Source: Seriola aureovittata
Lineage: Eukaryota > Chordata > Actinopteri > Carangiformes > Carangidae
DNA length: 64,000 nucleotides
Assembly: GCF_021018895.1 (NCBI RefSeq)
Contig: NC_079381.1
Span: 14,831,001-14,895,000 of the forward strand
Direction of reading: 5' to 3'
Positions 25,660-38,313 of this stretch are shown piece after piece; positions within the stretch are counted from its first letter, which is position 1, and each line of letters opens with the position of its first letter. Below the pieces are notes generated by a model. It did not search any database, was not told the DNA's origin, and saw only the letters and a program-made list of their open reading frames with translations. Both the position numbers and the translations under genes were made by a program.

Positions 25660-25957
25660 CATTTAATGGTGAATAATATGTAATTTTTCAAATGAACCTA
25701 GATATGTTTCATCTTCCCAAAAGTTTTTTTCCAGACAGGCTTTTTCTTCATTTTATGTGGTCTTCAAATATGAAAGGCAGAGAGATTTTGGCAAAAACTT
25801 GAAAATGAAGTATGCCATTTGCAATAAAAATTTCATAAAATAGTTCATTTGTATTTAATGTTAATGGTTCAAAGAATGTCAGGCTGAATGGTCGGCCCCC
25901 ACACATTTTCACCTTACCAAATCTGGCCCTCTTTGCAAAAAGTTTGGACACCCCTGT
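25660..25957 (-). mobile_element. hAT element 3' end or hAT MITE
   Basis: Read on the minus strand it begins CAGGGGTGTCCAAACTTTTT, then GCAAAGAGGGCCAGATTTGG and GTAAGGTGAAAATGTGTGGG. CAGGGGTGTCCAAACT is a typical hAT terminus. It may be the right end of the same element that carries the transposase remnant at 25356-25502. The left end is not located. Confidence 0.6.
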
Positions 25958-26248
25958 TTTAAGGTTATGTAACCACTGTTGCTATGGTGGCAAGTTTACA
26001 TACATTGGTCAATAACTGACCCCATAATCAAACAATTTAGGAATAATTAATGAAGTCATCATGTTGCAACTCATTTATTTACAAAAGAACGGGTTACAAT
26101 AATATTGCCATAGAGGATTATTTTTGTCTCAATATTTTGTTATCAGTCAGATGACTATTATATCACCGACAGCGAGCCAAACCAGCAAGCTAGCTGCAGT
26201 CTCCCCTGGTGGAATTCTGTTTACTGTGTGCTTTTACTACTGTTCTTC

Positions 26249-26249
<1 letters not shown>

Positions 26250-26281
<32 letters not shown>
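26250..26281. repeat. Poly-T tract followed by CCCCCCC
   Basis: About 31 T residues and then a short C-run. Confidence 0.9.
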
Positions 26282-29200
26282 CCCCCCCATCTCCTCATAC
26301 GACTTCAACTGCTTTGTCATACAAATTTAATTAATTTGCAATTTCTTCTAGGCAAACTTCTTCCGTTTAGGCACTTCTAGTACTTGGTTTAAGTTTGGGT
26401 AAGATTATGATCTTCTTTGAGGGTTTGGGTTGAAGGGTTAACAATGGCTTCTAACATTATGTTTATTTACTTTTAACCAAAGCCATGAGTTTTCTCTAAC
26501 CTTAACCAAAGCGCTAGGGCCCTGGATACGGGCCCAGGTCTGTGGTGTGGCAGTCGTGCTTTGCATGCTCGCCAATCCAAACCAAACCACTTCCTGGTGA
26601 CTGCTGCTGTTAACAAATGTAGTGCATTCCTTCAAAACAACAAAAAAACTAAAACATTTCCTCTGAACATAATCCAGCCAGCGATTATGTGTCCTACAAA
26701 ACGTATTTGCTTTTGCAGTTTTGTGATAGCCTAAACTTAATTTCTAGCAGACAGGGTTGCTGTTTTTGGTGAAAAAAGCTGTGATAAACCCACTGCAGGC
26801 TACCAAAACAACACCAAACGACAGCCAGACAAAGCTGGCATTTAGCAGCTTAAGAGCCAAATGTTTTTCTCAAGTTTATTGGAGAGCAAAACAGCACTAA
26901 ATGGAGATTGAACATTGGACTTACATTCATCTGGTGGAAACACGACTCCACATTAATGCAAATGTTGCTCTGTACAGTATATTCTTGATAATATGTAAAT
27001 GCACAACAGTTTTGACACAAGTTTGCCATATCAGTGATTTGGAGTTGGATTTTTAAAATATTCTGCAGCCAAATTCTGCAACTAAATATATATATTTTTT
27101 TTTTTTCAAATTTAGCTTCAGAATACTAAGCTACAGCAGTGACACCTTAACATTTAATGTTTTCAAGGCGAGAGCAGACAAACACTCAGACATGAACTCT
27201 TTTTTGACAAGAGTCAAGAACATGTCTCCAAATGTTGCATCACTGGCAGAATTTAAAGCCCCCAGGGTCCTTGAGATGCCCTGCCTCTATTATAACAGCC
27301 CGCTAATGAGGTTCCATTTATAGACTGCTCATTTATATGATGTCAGTGCTCAGGTCAAGCCAACACACACACACACCCATATATCCATATTTAACTTGAA
27401 AAGGGGCACATTCCTAATGGATACATGTAATTTATGATAAAAAGTCTTGCTTTCCTAATTTATTAGTTGAGTGATTTGTGTTTGGGGTTCCTCTTGACCC
27501 AAATGTATACTGTTACAGTTACATAACTTCCTTTCATTTGATTAGAAACTGAAACTTGACGCTTTACTTGACGGCGATGGCCTCAAGAAACCCCTGACCA
27601 ACCACGACCAACCATGACATTGCTGCTGCCCTTGGATGTAATTTCATTGAATCTCTTTTCATGATAGATGAGGCTACAATTGTTTGCATTTAACATGCAG
27701 CTGATGTCCTGATGTGTCTTACCATCTTCTGCCTGACACTCTTGCAGTTGGGGCAGCTGCCCTCCCCTCACCTGACTGGAGCAAACAAAGAGAGAGCATC
27801 AGATTGATGTATTCAGCCTGGACACTTTTAATGTTTCATAGATATCTTTGCCACCTTTGGATATCTTAAGGAAACTGCTTTGTAAACCTTTCCCAATATC
27901 ATCTCAACCCAAGTAGATGCCATTTTTCATATTTATACTCATAAATGAATTTAAGTTTCATATCCTCTGGATAGCTACATTGTCTATCAATGTAGCATTA
28001 AGCTACCGCAATGCAATTTTAGCCATGTAAATAGAACAAACTTCTTATGAGTTATATGCAAATAAACCATTTTTCTAAATTAACAGTGTAAAGTAATCTT
28101 CTGTATGTGTGACAAACTAATGCATATCGACATACAGCTGTTTAGCAACAATTAACCACAACAGGCAAAGTGGTTTATTTTGTGTTTTGTAATGTATGGA
28201 GTTTCTATTTCTTCAGAAGAACTAGTGAGCATTGTGTGTGTCATCAGCTGTCACCACACCGTCTGCGTGGTTGGAGGTCAGACAGCCTGTCTCTTGTCAG
28301 TGGTCACAACCTCAGCTCTGGGTCAGGCCAAAGGTCGGCTTTGAGACGATCAGAGCACCATATGGTGCCAAACTTCTGAAGTCTTCCAGATTGCCAAAAA
28401 CAATCACTGACTGTGTTCTCTGTTAAGTTGATGTTGAACCGATTAGGACAAGACGCTGACTATTCATTGTGTCACATTTAGGGGCCCCTGATCCCCTCCC
28501 AGGGTAGAAGCCTCCCCAAGCAGGATTGTAACACCTACAGAGAAGATCTTTACCTCTCTGCTGGTTCTACTTCTTGATGCCACTGAAGTGTTTTATATTA
28601 TACAACCAGAGGGGTCATTTATTGTACCGTCGTCTTTCTCCTCAACTTGATAACAAGCCATCTGCTTTTTTTCAAAATTTTGTCACCATCTGTAACTTTT
28701 GGAAAGTGTATTCCTCCCTCTGCAGATGGAAAACTCTTTTTGTTTTCCTTCATACTTGGGGAGCTTTGTAATCTGTCGCTCTAACTTGGCCAGCTTTCTG
28801 GTTTTGTTCTCAAGCAAGTTATGACAGATGTTGCATTTAGGTCATTGTCGCTGTTTTCAATAAAACTAAACTCAATTTATCTATCAGTACTCATTCTTCA
28901 TTTAGCCGGTAATGAACTCAGCAATGTGGAATGGAGAAATTGCGGTGTTACAGCTGTGGGGAGTATCATGTGCTGTACATCAGCATATGTGATATTTTTA
29001 GCACTGTAATTTTATTTTTAGTTGTTTGTATTTTGTCTCAGTCTTATTACCACGTCAGTGAAAACCTCTTCATTCGGTGTAGTGGTGATCAAATGTGTCA
29101 CTTAAGGGGCAAGAAAATGGGGTTTGTTGTCAAGATGAATGGGTTCTGGAGGACAGCCAGGTGGCCAAAGGATGACTGTGACACAGAGGGCAGAGGAGAA

Positions 29201-32200
29201 AAAGACAGATAAAGGATGGAACAGGACCACCCGTCTTCATGTTTGTAATTTTGAACTCATAGTTGAGTACTGGAACTATTTTAGTGATAGGGTACCATCA
29301 AGTGTAGCAAAAAGTATTGTATGATGGTACAGAAATGGCATACAAAACAAAATATGACCAATAATGGTTGATAATGGAAAACAAAACAGGAAATGCTTCG
29401 ATACATTTTTGAAAATTATTCTTAAATAAAGCTCTACTGGCAAAGAGCAAGTATGCAGAGAGAAGGAGGGTAGACAGGCTTTGTAAGTGACGATGTGATG
29501 ATGATCTTTTATAACACAAACACAAAATGTAGATAAAACAACACTTCACAACTCATCAAAACTTCTTCAAACAGTCCAACTTCTTCATTGTATTATATTC
29601 CTCGCTGTGATATGGCCATCTGATAAGACTGATGGACCCCCAGCTCGTCTCTCGCTCGCAGTAACTGAAGAAGAGTTAAAAAAAAAAAAAAAAACACTGT
29701 AAAGACGGGACATGAAAGAGAAGAAGATGAAGTATGAAATGTAAATTTAAGGTAATTCCTAAAAGGAAATCATGCATCAGAGCAAACACACCAAGCTATT
29801 GCACGAATAATAATTTCCAAAAGAAAATCTATAAAACAAGATAAATGAATACTTGGAAAGAGGCTGTTTTGCTCTAATTGGAGGGGACACGACTGGAATG
29901 AGCTTTTAACCTTTTCTTGTGACTAACAGGAAGTGGTATCATACAAATTTAAGTAAACAGTGCTCCTTGCTCCTATTGTTAAGCCACTATTGGTCAGTCT
30001 GCTATTTTAGTCCAGACTGAATTATCTAAAAAAAAAAACTTATTGGATGGATGCCATGAGACATGAATGGAAGACATTCATGGTTTTCAGACCATATCCT
30101 AATGTCTTTGGTGATTTCCTGACTTTTCCTGTAGCACTGTCATGAGATTGACATTTGTGGTTTTGGGGGAAATGCCTCGATGTAGCTACTGGGTAGATGG
30201 TTATGAAATTTGCTTCAGACATTCTTGAAACCCTCTTGACTTTCAAACACAAGGTTTATCGCTTTAGTTTGTTGAGTTGCGTGACATCATTCTCATGAAT
30301 TCAAAGCGTGTGTGGCTTTCACTGGCAGGGTAAACACTCAAGTGTTTATAATTGCATAGCTAATTCAAACATAGTTATTATGAATACACTAAGTTGTAAT
30401 TATTTAGTTACTTACTAATTTCACAAAAGTCACTTGGATGCCTTGTTAAAATGCTCGCTTTGATGATTTCCACTTTGGGCAGAGCCAAGTTCAATGACAA
30501 AATATAAATACATTGCACGCATCCTCTTTTATATTTTCAGTTCCTTGATGATGATTTTAGGTTGTGGCCTTGACAGTAGCCTACAGTGACCAAACATAAA
30601 ATCCCCATCCAAGTACAGAAAGTGGATGACTATAATTAGTTTTGGAAAGGGCACTGCTGTAATCAGACACATTTTGTCATTGTGGGCAGCAGAAGTTTAC
30701 TGTATAATCATTGTATGTTTTATTCTTAGTTTCTTCTTCAACCTTTCTGCTGCATATGAAAGTATAGGAGGTTTAGTCAGTTCATACTACCCTGTCATCA
30801 CGATAATTATATTACTCACTTCTCCTTTCCTAATCAGTAGCTCACAATGTAAGTGTAGAGTTGGCGTTAAAGCTATTATGGACTTTTTTTTTTTGTAATG
30901 TGCTCTTGTCATGGTTTGCATTCATGTGAGGACCAAAACAGCCAGGAGCCTCTGATTACCTGCAGGCTGAGGTCGAAAAGAACGTGACAATTCGTCTTAA
31001 AATAGGCAAAGTGCTAATTATGCTATCATGGAATCTGTTATTGCTGTGGTAAAACAGGTTAAAAGTTATTTTCTTTTATGCATGTTTAAACATAGAAGCA
31101 CAATTTTGTTTTACAAATGAAGTTGTATTTAGATTTGTGTGTTACTTAAATGAGAAGGGTATAATTCGATAGAAGGTGAAACTAGCATACTCATGTAAAA
31201 AGTCGCAATTGCAAGTAGAAAGTATCCAGCATACAGGTAAGAGAGTGTGTGAAGTTTATTTCCATATAGCCTTATACTTTATTTTACCTTTTACCTGTAG
31301 ACAGATTTCTTCTAACCAACACATTTAATCTCACAATCAAGAATTAGCATACGTTTGCTATTTTCAAATAGCAATGAAACAGTAGGCTATATCTCTAGAG
31401 GTGCCGTGCTATTAAAAATCATGTGTCAAATTTAAGGTCATATAAGCAGGCCACACTTCTTCAATATTCATTGATATTTTTGCATGTATGCAAGTCATTT
31501 AACAAAGAATTGTTACGTGACCTGTGTGATGACCTGTGAACATGATGCAATGTCTATACAAGGCAACTTTGGAGCTGCACTGTACACTAAAAGGTGTTCT
31601 TTTCTTTTCTTTTCTTTTCTTTTTCTCATCTTAAAAACTATGTCTGCATATTGGAAAACAGTTAAGTGAAATATATGTTGGGTTAAGACGGTAAACAAGC
31701 TTATTATCCCAAACATCTAAACACCTTTAAATATGTGAAACCTAAAGTTTACCCCTGTTTTTAAATCAGTCACTGTGGAAAAACAAAAATATTCTATTTG
31801 TGCCTTGAGGTCAGCGTTAGAATTGAACAGGTTCCCTGATCCTAAACAACACACTGCACATGGATTTGATCAGCCTTTGACAAAAACCTACAATTACCAG
31901 TGGCAACGTAAGAACAACAGCCGGGATTCCTACCTGCTTTTGCTTGTCTGTGGTCAGCCAACAACTACTGTTTTCTTCAACCAACAATACATTTCAGGTG
32001 AAGGATAAACTTTTGCTCTGGTTACACTGAGGTACTTGATATTTTAACTGACCACAGACATTGGTCACAGATTCTATCATTCTGTATATAATTGTTTTGT
32101 TTAAACCAACACTGTCGTCATTCGGTGCTATATCTTAAATGAGGCCATTCGCTGTATTTGCACATGGATGTCAACACAGCCTAATAACAACAGGTTTCTG

Positions 32201-32479
32201 TGTTTTCATACAGTATTTCCATTCCAAGGCTGTGATTTTAGAAAACAACTTGTTGTCCTTTGTTACATATTGCCATGCAAAGAGTATTTTACAGGAACTT
32301 TTTATTTTTCATCAAAGACATTTTGACATTTTTTCACCGCGAGAAAAACATAGGTGTAAATAATAAAAAAGAAATTATGGTTTAATTCCATTTAGCTGCA
32401 TCTGTTTCAGGGTCCTAATGATGTGCACGCTGGCTAACAGTTCTGTTGTCATGGGTTACTGGGACACTTGAATCAAATA

Positions 32480-32560
32480 CAGTGATCGTTAATGTTATTA
32501 GTAACACCTGTGCTTTTCCCACCATGACGAAATGACTGCTGTGAAAAAGATCTGTTGCAA
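32480..32560. repeat. Partial copy of the 8.9-kb dispersed repeat
   Basis: Shares GTTAATGTTATTAGTAACAC, CTGTG, CATGAC and AAATGACTG with 8910-8970. Confidence 0.55.
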
Positions 32561-34596
32561 CCAATTACAGATAAAGGTAATGACAACATTTATTCCATAA
32601 ACAGCAAGGTGTGGTAGCAAAACTCCTGAGTGTACTGAATTAAACAAGGGTGCATTTTATTGCTTATGAAGTCAACTTTTAATTTGTAAGAGTGACGAAG
32701 ACTGAGTGACGGTCTTGCTTTAAAAGTCATGCAGAGCTAAAGTAATTCTAGCTTTAGACATGTTGAGATAAAAAGACTATACTGTAACATATGCCTGCAT
32801 ATGATTCAAATGTAAGTTTTCCTTCTTTGTAAAATTTTTGTTCATGGAACTGTAATGATTATGGCATACAAAGGTACTGTAAATACAGTCAACTTCAGAC
32901 ACACAGTAACTTGTTAACGTATTCTTTAGCTCTCAGTATTTCTGCATTTTTTTCCCCCCATGGCACAAAAGTGCATCTGTATGTTGTTGTTCTCTTTATG
33001 CATGTTATTTTTGTCAAATTTTGGAAGACCTAGATTTTAGTGGCATCGGCTTGGTGGGAACTATCTACTAATTTATGCCGAGCTCTTGAGCATGCAGCAA
33101 AGGTCTGGCGGCACTCGAGCCCAAGTAGGTCACTGAAGAAAAAAATAGCATCCTTGTTGTCAGCCTTTCTCACCTGTTGGTCCTTCTGCCAGTTGAAGGA
33201 ATATTTTTCAAAAAGTAGGCTGAGAGGAGGTCAGGCCAACCTTGAGCTGTGAAAAATTATAGAGAAAAGATAGTGTGTTTTATTATATTAAGGACACTAC
33301 GGTTGATACAATAGGTTTCATCCCAAAATTCTGAGCTGCCAAATGTTTCAGCAGCAGTGTTGTTCCCATTAGTCAATGGATGCTGTGAATAATTTCTAAC
33401 TGTTCCTCATGAACAATCCTTCACTCTTTGACTCTTGTCTCAGCTGAACATAAGACCACAGAATTGAGTGCCTTTGACGTCATCACTGTGGAATAAGTAG
33501 AAAACGTCTTGTAACAACAACGAGTGATTTGATACTCATCTGTCTTGGACACAACTTGTGAGGGATCAGGCTGTCACCATTGCCTTCACGCATTTCCCAT
33601 CCACAAACAAAGAATCCTGGGAGCTATAATTAATCCTAACTTTAACCTAAATTTTTGCTCATCTGTCAGCAGCATTACCAAAAGAGCCTTCAATCATCTC
33701 AGCAATATGCAAATATTCAATACTTTCTTTCCCATTCAGACCTGGAAACACTTATCCATGGCCGCTGTGAAGTTTTTCTGTAAAAGCCATTTAAACTTTT
33801 TTTTTTAGGTAATTCAGAAAGCTGCAACCTACATCTTGACTTGGACCAAAAAAATTTGACCATATCATTCTACTTCTTAATCACTTCCACTAGCTACCTG
33901 ATTTTGCTTGACTTTGATTTTGTTCCTGTTCTATAAAGCATTTAATGGTCAGCATAAAAAGCTCCATTAGCTGCAATATCATGGAACCATTTGCTGTTGC
34001 TGTCACCATTATGCTGTTTATCATAACAGCGCCAGCTAAAAATCACCACAGTGCTCTGAGAATGGATGATGAACCTTCCTGAATGGATGATGAAATGCCT
34101 GAACTCGGGGGCCACAGAAAACATGCTACCCAAGGGAAGGCAAAAGAACAGACTTCAGAGGCAATATATCTGAAACTGATGAGATGAGACGGGTCAGAAC
34201 TTTGCAAAGCATTAACAGCAGAGGGAGACAGAGCAAAAAGGGAGCAGGTATTAATGTACAGATGTACTATAGTGACTGGCCACGGAATAGGAGCAATGGA
34301 AGTGACTATTCATTGGTATGCTGGTGCTCTCTGCTGGACAGAGAAAATAAATGCAGCACAAGAGAGCAAGAGAGACAGAGCATTAATAGGGTTCTTGCAG
34401 GGTTTAATTCAAGGCATAGATCATAAATATTTCACTGTATATAACTGATGCACTAAATCACACCACCACCAGTTACTAATTACAGCTGTGATAGAAATAG
34501 CGTACAAAACAATGCAGTATTACTGCCAAAAATAATTCCATCCTGATAACGAGAGGAAAGCATTTCTGAAATATATGTAGATTAAACTGATTTGTG

Positions 34597-34690
34597 TTTC
34601 CCCGGTAGCTCACAAGGTAGAGCGTGTACCACATGTCAAAGCTGAGTGTTGACTGCAGGGGTTTGAATCCAGCCCATATCATATCTTTAT
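34597..34690 (+). mobile_element. tRNA-derived SINE head (or tRNA pseudogene)
   Basis: An A-box-like GGTAGCTCACAAGGTAGAGC at 34604-34623 and a B-box-like GGGTTTGAATCC at 34659-34670 lie at tRNA spacing. An ACATGT anticodon-loop-like region lies between them. This arrangement, ending in AGCCCATAT, resembles teleost tRNA-derived SINEs. Cloverleaf pairing is imperfect, so it is not a functional tRNA gene. Confidence 0.65.
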
Positions 34691-34833
34691 ACCAGACTGT
34701 ATTTGAGGGCAATAATCTGCATATTGAGGAAAAAAAAAGAAAAACAGCCTAGCTTCATTTGATATTAAAGGTAAAAACTAAATCATGCTAAACTCATGAG
34801 GAAAGGGAAATGAATTTAAATAATGGACATAGT

Positions 34834-35730
34834 GCCTATAAAAAGGATTCATCCTATTCCTGTTTGGTTTTACAATAATAAGTCATCAAATCAGTTAATG
34901 TAATTGGAGTTTTTGACATAGGTGAAAATCTACAAATTGATAGTAGTATAAATTTAGTGTAAATTAGTACCAATATAACATGATTGCATAGATGTTTACA
35001 CCCATTCAAGTCAATGTTAAGCAGAGGTATCTTTTTGAGCATTGACGGCCTTCGTCTGGTTGGTCTGAATCACTTTTTCATTCTGGACAAACTTTTGTTT
35101 TTTCCCCATTATTTTTTGTAAAACTGCTGAAGCTCTGCATAGTTGCACATGGGACATGAGTCACCTAGCACAAATTCTTGATTGGATGAGCTCTGGACTC
35201 TTCTCCCAAGTTGCAGTTCTCTTGCAGAACACAGCAAGTTTTCCTCCAGAATTCCTCTATATTTTGCTGCAGTCATTTGACCCCCTACCCTCACCAGCCC
35301 TCCAGGGCCTACTGCAGAGAAGCATCAGCATGATGCTGCCTCCGCTGGGATTCATGGCAGGGATGCTGTTTCTGCTGATGTGCAGAGTGTTTACTATGAT
35401 GCTCCAAAAACATATCTCTGATCCGATTCTTCCATTTTTACTCAGGTGTACCAATGAAAAACATCATCCCAAATGTCACTGATATCATGACTGTTATGTG
35501 ACTTTGTCTTTGCCACATGAAGTAACTGATGAAGCACCCAGACATCTGCAGCCCTTTCAGAGTTGCCATAGATATCCTGGTGACCTCCCTTAGGACCCTT
35601 CTTTTAGGGATACTCAATTTTAAGGAGGCATAGCTATGTAGCTATGCCATATTTTTGTTTGACCTGTGCTCTAAGGGATATTTGATGCCTTGGAAATTGT
35701 CTTGTATCCTTCCCTTGGTTGCTACTTTTT
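34834..35730 (-). mobile_element. Tc1-like transposon relic
   Basis: The minus-strand reading includes MTAAKYRGILEENLLCSARE, then LQLGRR (35294 downward), a Tc1-type transposase core. The plus-strand start GTGCCTATAAAAAGGATTCA resembles a known terminal sequence (TATAAAAAGTATTCA) of a teleost Tc1-type repeat. The transposase is broken by deletions and stops. The right end is uncertain; a 9-base-arm inverted repeat lies at 35627-35648. Confidence 0.65.
35109..35480 (-). pseudogene. Broken Tc1-like transposase fragment
   Basis: Only the middle-to-late part of a transposase can be read on the minus strand, in two frames. The expected QDNDPKH catalytic segment that should follow LGRR is missing, apparently deleted. 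Non-functional. The AKYRxILEENLL motif makes the family call; the exact lineage is not resolved. Confidence 0.6.
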
Positions 35731-37340
35731 AATAACTAACTTTAGATTGCTTTTTTAAAGATTTGCTTTTTTTAACTTTCATATTTACTTCTGCTTTTTA
35801 CATTCATTTTTCCTTTTGTTTTTTTTAGATTCACTTTTAGTTTTGTTTTTGACTCGTACAGTCCCTCTGATTTAAAACCAGTCAATACAATGACTCGTCC
35901 TAATGAAACGTCCTGGGGGAGTGAACACTTCAGATTGTAAATAAGTGTTATTGACAGAAAGTAAATCCTGGGTGGACAGCAGGTGATGAAATAATACTGA
36001 ATTAATGAATTTCACATTTGAAGCTTTATTTCTCTTTTTTCAGTTTAAAAGTGTCAATCACTCTGGATTTTAATTTATTGGACTGTATGTTCTGATACAT
36101 CAAACCTATAATTACTAATTAATGAACGATCTAAATTGATTAATTAATTAATTGATTTGCTGGCTAATTTGATGATTTATTAAATAATGAATTTGGTCAT
36201 TAATTAATCTATTAATTCTTCAAATGCATTAATGTCCCTCATGAGAAGTATGCAGAGGTTTTCAGAGGTTCCTAATGGGACAATTTGACACTCTGAATGA
36301 AGAAGGCAAAGACAATCAGTACCGCTTAGCTGTGGTCCACCTTATCCTCACCACTGAATAAATGAGAATATTGTAGAGAATAAAAGGCTTGAAAAAGCAC
36401 AAAATAGCCTTAACATTCTCAGTATTTAGTGCATTACTGCTGGCTAATACTGTTCCTCCTCATTGAAAATATTGCTTTATTGCATCAGAGATGTTATAAT
36501 ACATATAATATAATAACAATAGGACACACTTAATCTTCACATTATTTTTGTTATTTTTATTGTACTGCATTTATATCATTTAGTCAAAGTAAGTCAACCT
36601 TCTCACTTACAGCCTATACATGTACATTGAATTCATGTCAAATACTTATTATTATTAGTTGACAAGCCAAAATATAGTTCTTTAAATATGTTTTTGTGTC
36701 TAGAAACAAAACCTGAAGTATTTTAAAAGAAAAAAAAAGATTGTTAATTCTGAGTGGGGTTTTGAAATAAAAATTTGTTGGCCAACCAAAACATGCTCTT
36801 AACAAGTAACATTAACACAAACTGTGGAGACTGCTGGAGGCAACAGCACCAACATCAGTGGATTTAGTGAATTAATTGCCACTCTTCTTTTTTGGAAATA
36901 GCTTGTAAGAATAGTTTTCATTTTTGTTTAATTGCGTACATCGAACTAATAGTGCTGAACAGTTTTGAAACAAACAACTCATGGAGGGTTGGAACTTTCC
37001 ATTTAACAATAAAAAACATCAGGAAACATCAGCAAAACATAAACGTTTATCTGACAAGGAGGCAGTGGTGGCTTTACACAGAAATTGTCCATGAACAAAA
37101 TGGGATTAAACATTAACCTAATCAGAAGCCACTACATGAATCAAACAGCCCATTGACTCTTATAGATTAAAGTGTGGAGCCGCAGTAATGTCTGCTATTA
37201 TAATGTTTTCAGTTCACATGAGAATTTTTTCCTCTGCGTAATTTCCAGTCTCTTTTTTCCCAGTGAAACTTCATGGTCGTCCAACCTATTTTTTCTGTCT
37301 TCTTCCCAGACTTTTTTCCTTTTTCTTTTCTTTTTTTTTC
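35730..37340. other. Non-coding DNA, nothing recognised
   Basis: AT-rich, with an ATTAATTA-rich stretch at about 36113-36230. No exon, RNA or repeat family identified. Confidence 0.5.
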
Positions 37341-37342
37341 AT

Positions 37343-37701
37343 GTAGGCTAATACACAGGCCGGCGCTGCAATTTCGGAATCTGCCCTTGTATATGGCGGA
37401 CGAAAATTTCCACAGGAGGAACCGCAACACAAACCCCGTGTGCAAGGCAGAAACGGAGAGCCTGCACGGACTGAGAAAACCTCGGCAAATCCATGATTTA
37501 TTACGCCATTACTCTTTACTAAAATGTAACGTAGCGTGTCGCGGGGGAAAAAAACGCCGTAGTAAAAATTTTTAACATTTGGAATTTCTCATAACTAATT
37601 CACAATTTTTTTGGGGAAGCAGTTGTGCAGTCACCTCTGGTCGGGGAGGGAAGATTTCTGGAGCGAGAGCCTGTTTCGCATGAGCTGCATCGTTTTTGGA
37701 G
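37343..37701 (+). promoter_or_regulatory. Candidate CpG-rich promoter and 5' exon, donor at 37702
   Basis: A block with many CG dinucleotides set in CpG-poor DNA contains a YY1-like TATATGGCGGACG at 37391-37402 and ends in GGAG|GTATGT, a good splice donor. A 60-codon reading frame starts at ATG 37393 and a second ATG lies at 37680, just before the donor. On strand and position it is the best candidate in the window for a first exon of znf618, but no conserved ZNF618 N-terminal peptide is visible in it. It could instead be an unrelated promoter. The left edge is approximate. Confidence 0.35.
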
Positions 37702-38297
37702 GTATGTCAAACCGCTGTGTTTTCTTTTTTCTGATTTAGAAATCCTAAATTTGAGAAATTTCAGTGGCGGATGTTAAGTTTCTGTTCCCACTACGTAATA
37801 AACGAGACCTGGCAGTCTCTTTGCACTATTGCCTGCCACTAAACCAGGTGCAGGCTCTGAAGCCATCCGAAATAGACCTAATCTGTTGATGTTTTTTGAC
37901 TGAATTTTCGTAATGAAGTTTCCGTGTAACTGCTGACTAGTCGTCTGTGCACCTAGTTTGTTCGGCTGTCCACCACCTAGGTAAGAAACACGGGGTATAT
38001 TCTTATAGAGCAAGGGGACCAGGCGATAGTGGCAACATGAAGGACGATGAGGGGAGGAACAATCTGAAACACAAAAACCTCCTGCAGCCATGTTTTGTGA
38101 ATTTTCCTGCAAATTTGAGCAGAGCTCCGGAGTTGTTCCTCTGAGAGTCACACAAGACTAACGCCACTTTTGGTCTTATTTGACGGCTTGCTAGTCATTA
38201 TAGACGGACAAGAGAAAACACCAAAGTGTCGTCTAGTCAAAATACGTTTTGACTTTTATTTTTAGGAAGACAGAGGATTTTAAATCTAGGTGTCATT

Positions 38298-38313
38298 GGC
38301 GCCACCTGTAGGC
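38298..38313 (-). promoter_or_regulatory. CTCF-like motif
   Basis: GCGCCACCTGTAGGC on the plus strand reads GCCTACAGGTGGCGC on the minus strand. It matches the CAGGTGGCGC core of the CTCF consensus, with mismatches on its left side. About 600 bases downstream of the candidate first exon. Binding is unproven. Confidence 0.4.

Larger units (their letters stand above)
25960..34590. other. Non-coding DNA, little recognised
   Basis: No host exon recognised. It includes A/T runs, a (TTTTC)n tract at 31596-31622, a 14-base palindrome GCACCATATGGTGC at 28355-28368 and a partial repeat copy at 32480-32560. Confidence 0.5.

Noticed and set aside
28355..28368. GCACCATATGGTGC as an SRF CArG box
   Set aside because: CArG needs six A/T between CC and GG. 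Here there are only four.
31775..32008. 77-codon frame as an exon
   Set aside because: No family resemblance and no compatible splice context seen.
34597..34690. Functional tRNA gene
   Set aside because: A and B boxes are present, but arm pairing is poor and the sequence fits a SINE head.
37774..38151. 125-codon minus-strand frame beside the CpG block
   Set aside because: It lies opposite the candidate promoter. No recognisable family, and GC-rich sequence has fewer stops. A bidirectional transcript cannot be excluded.
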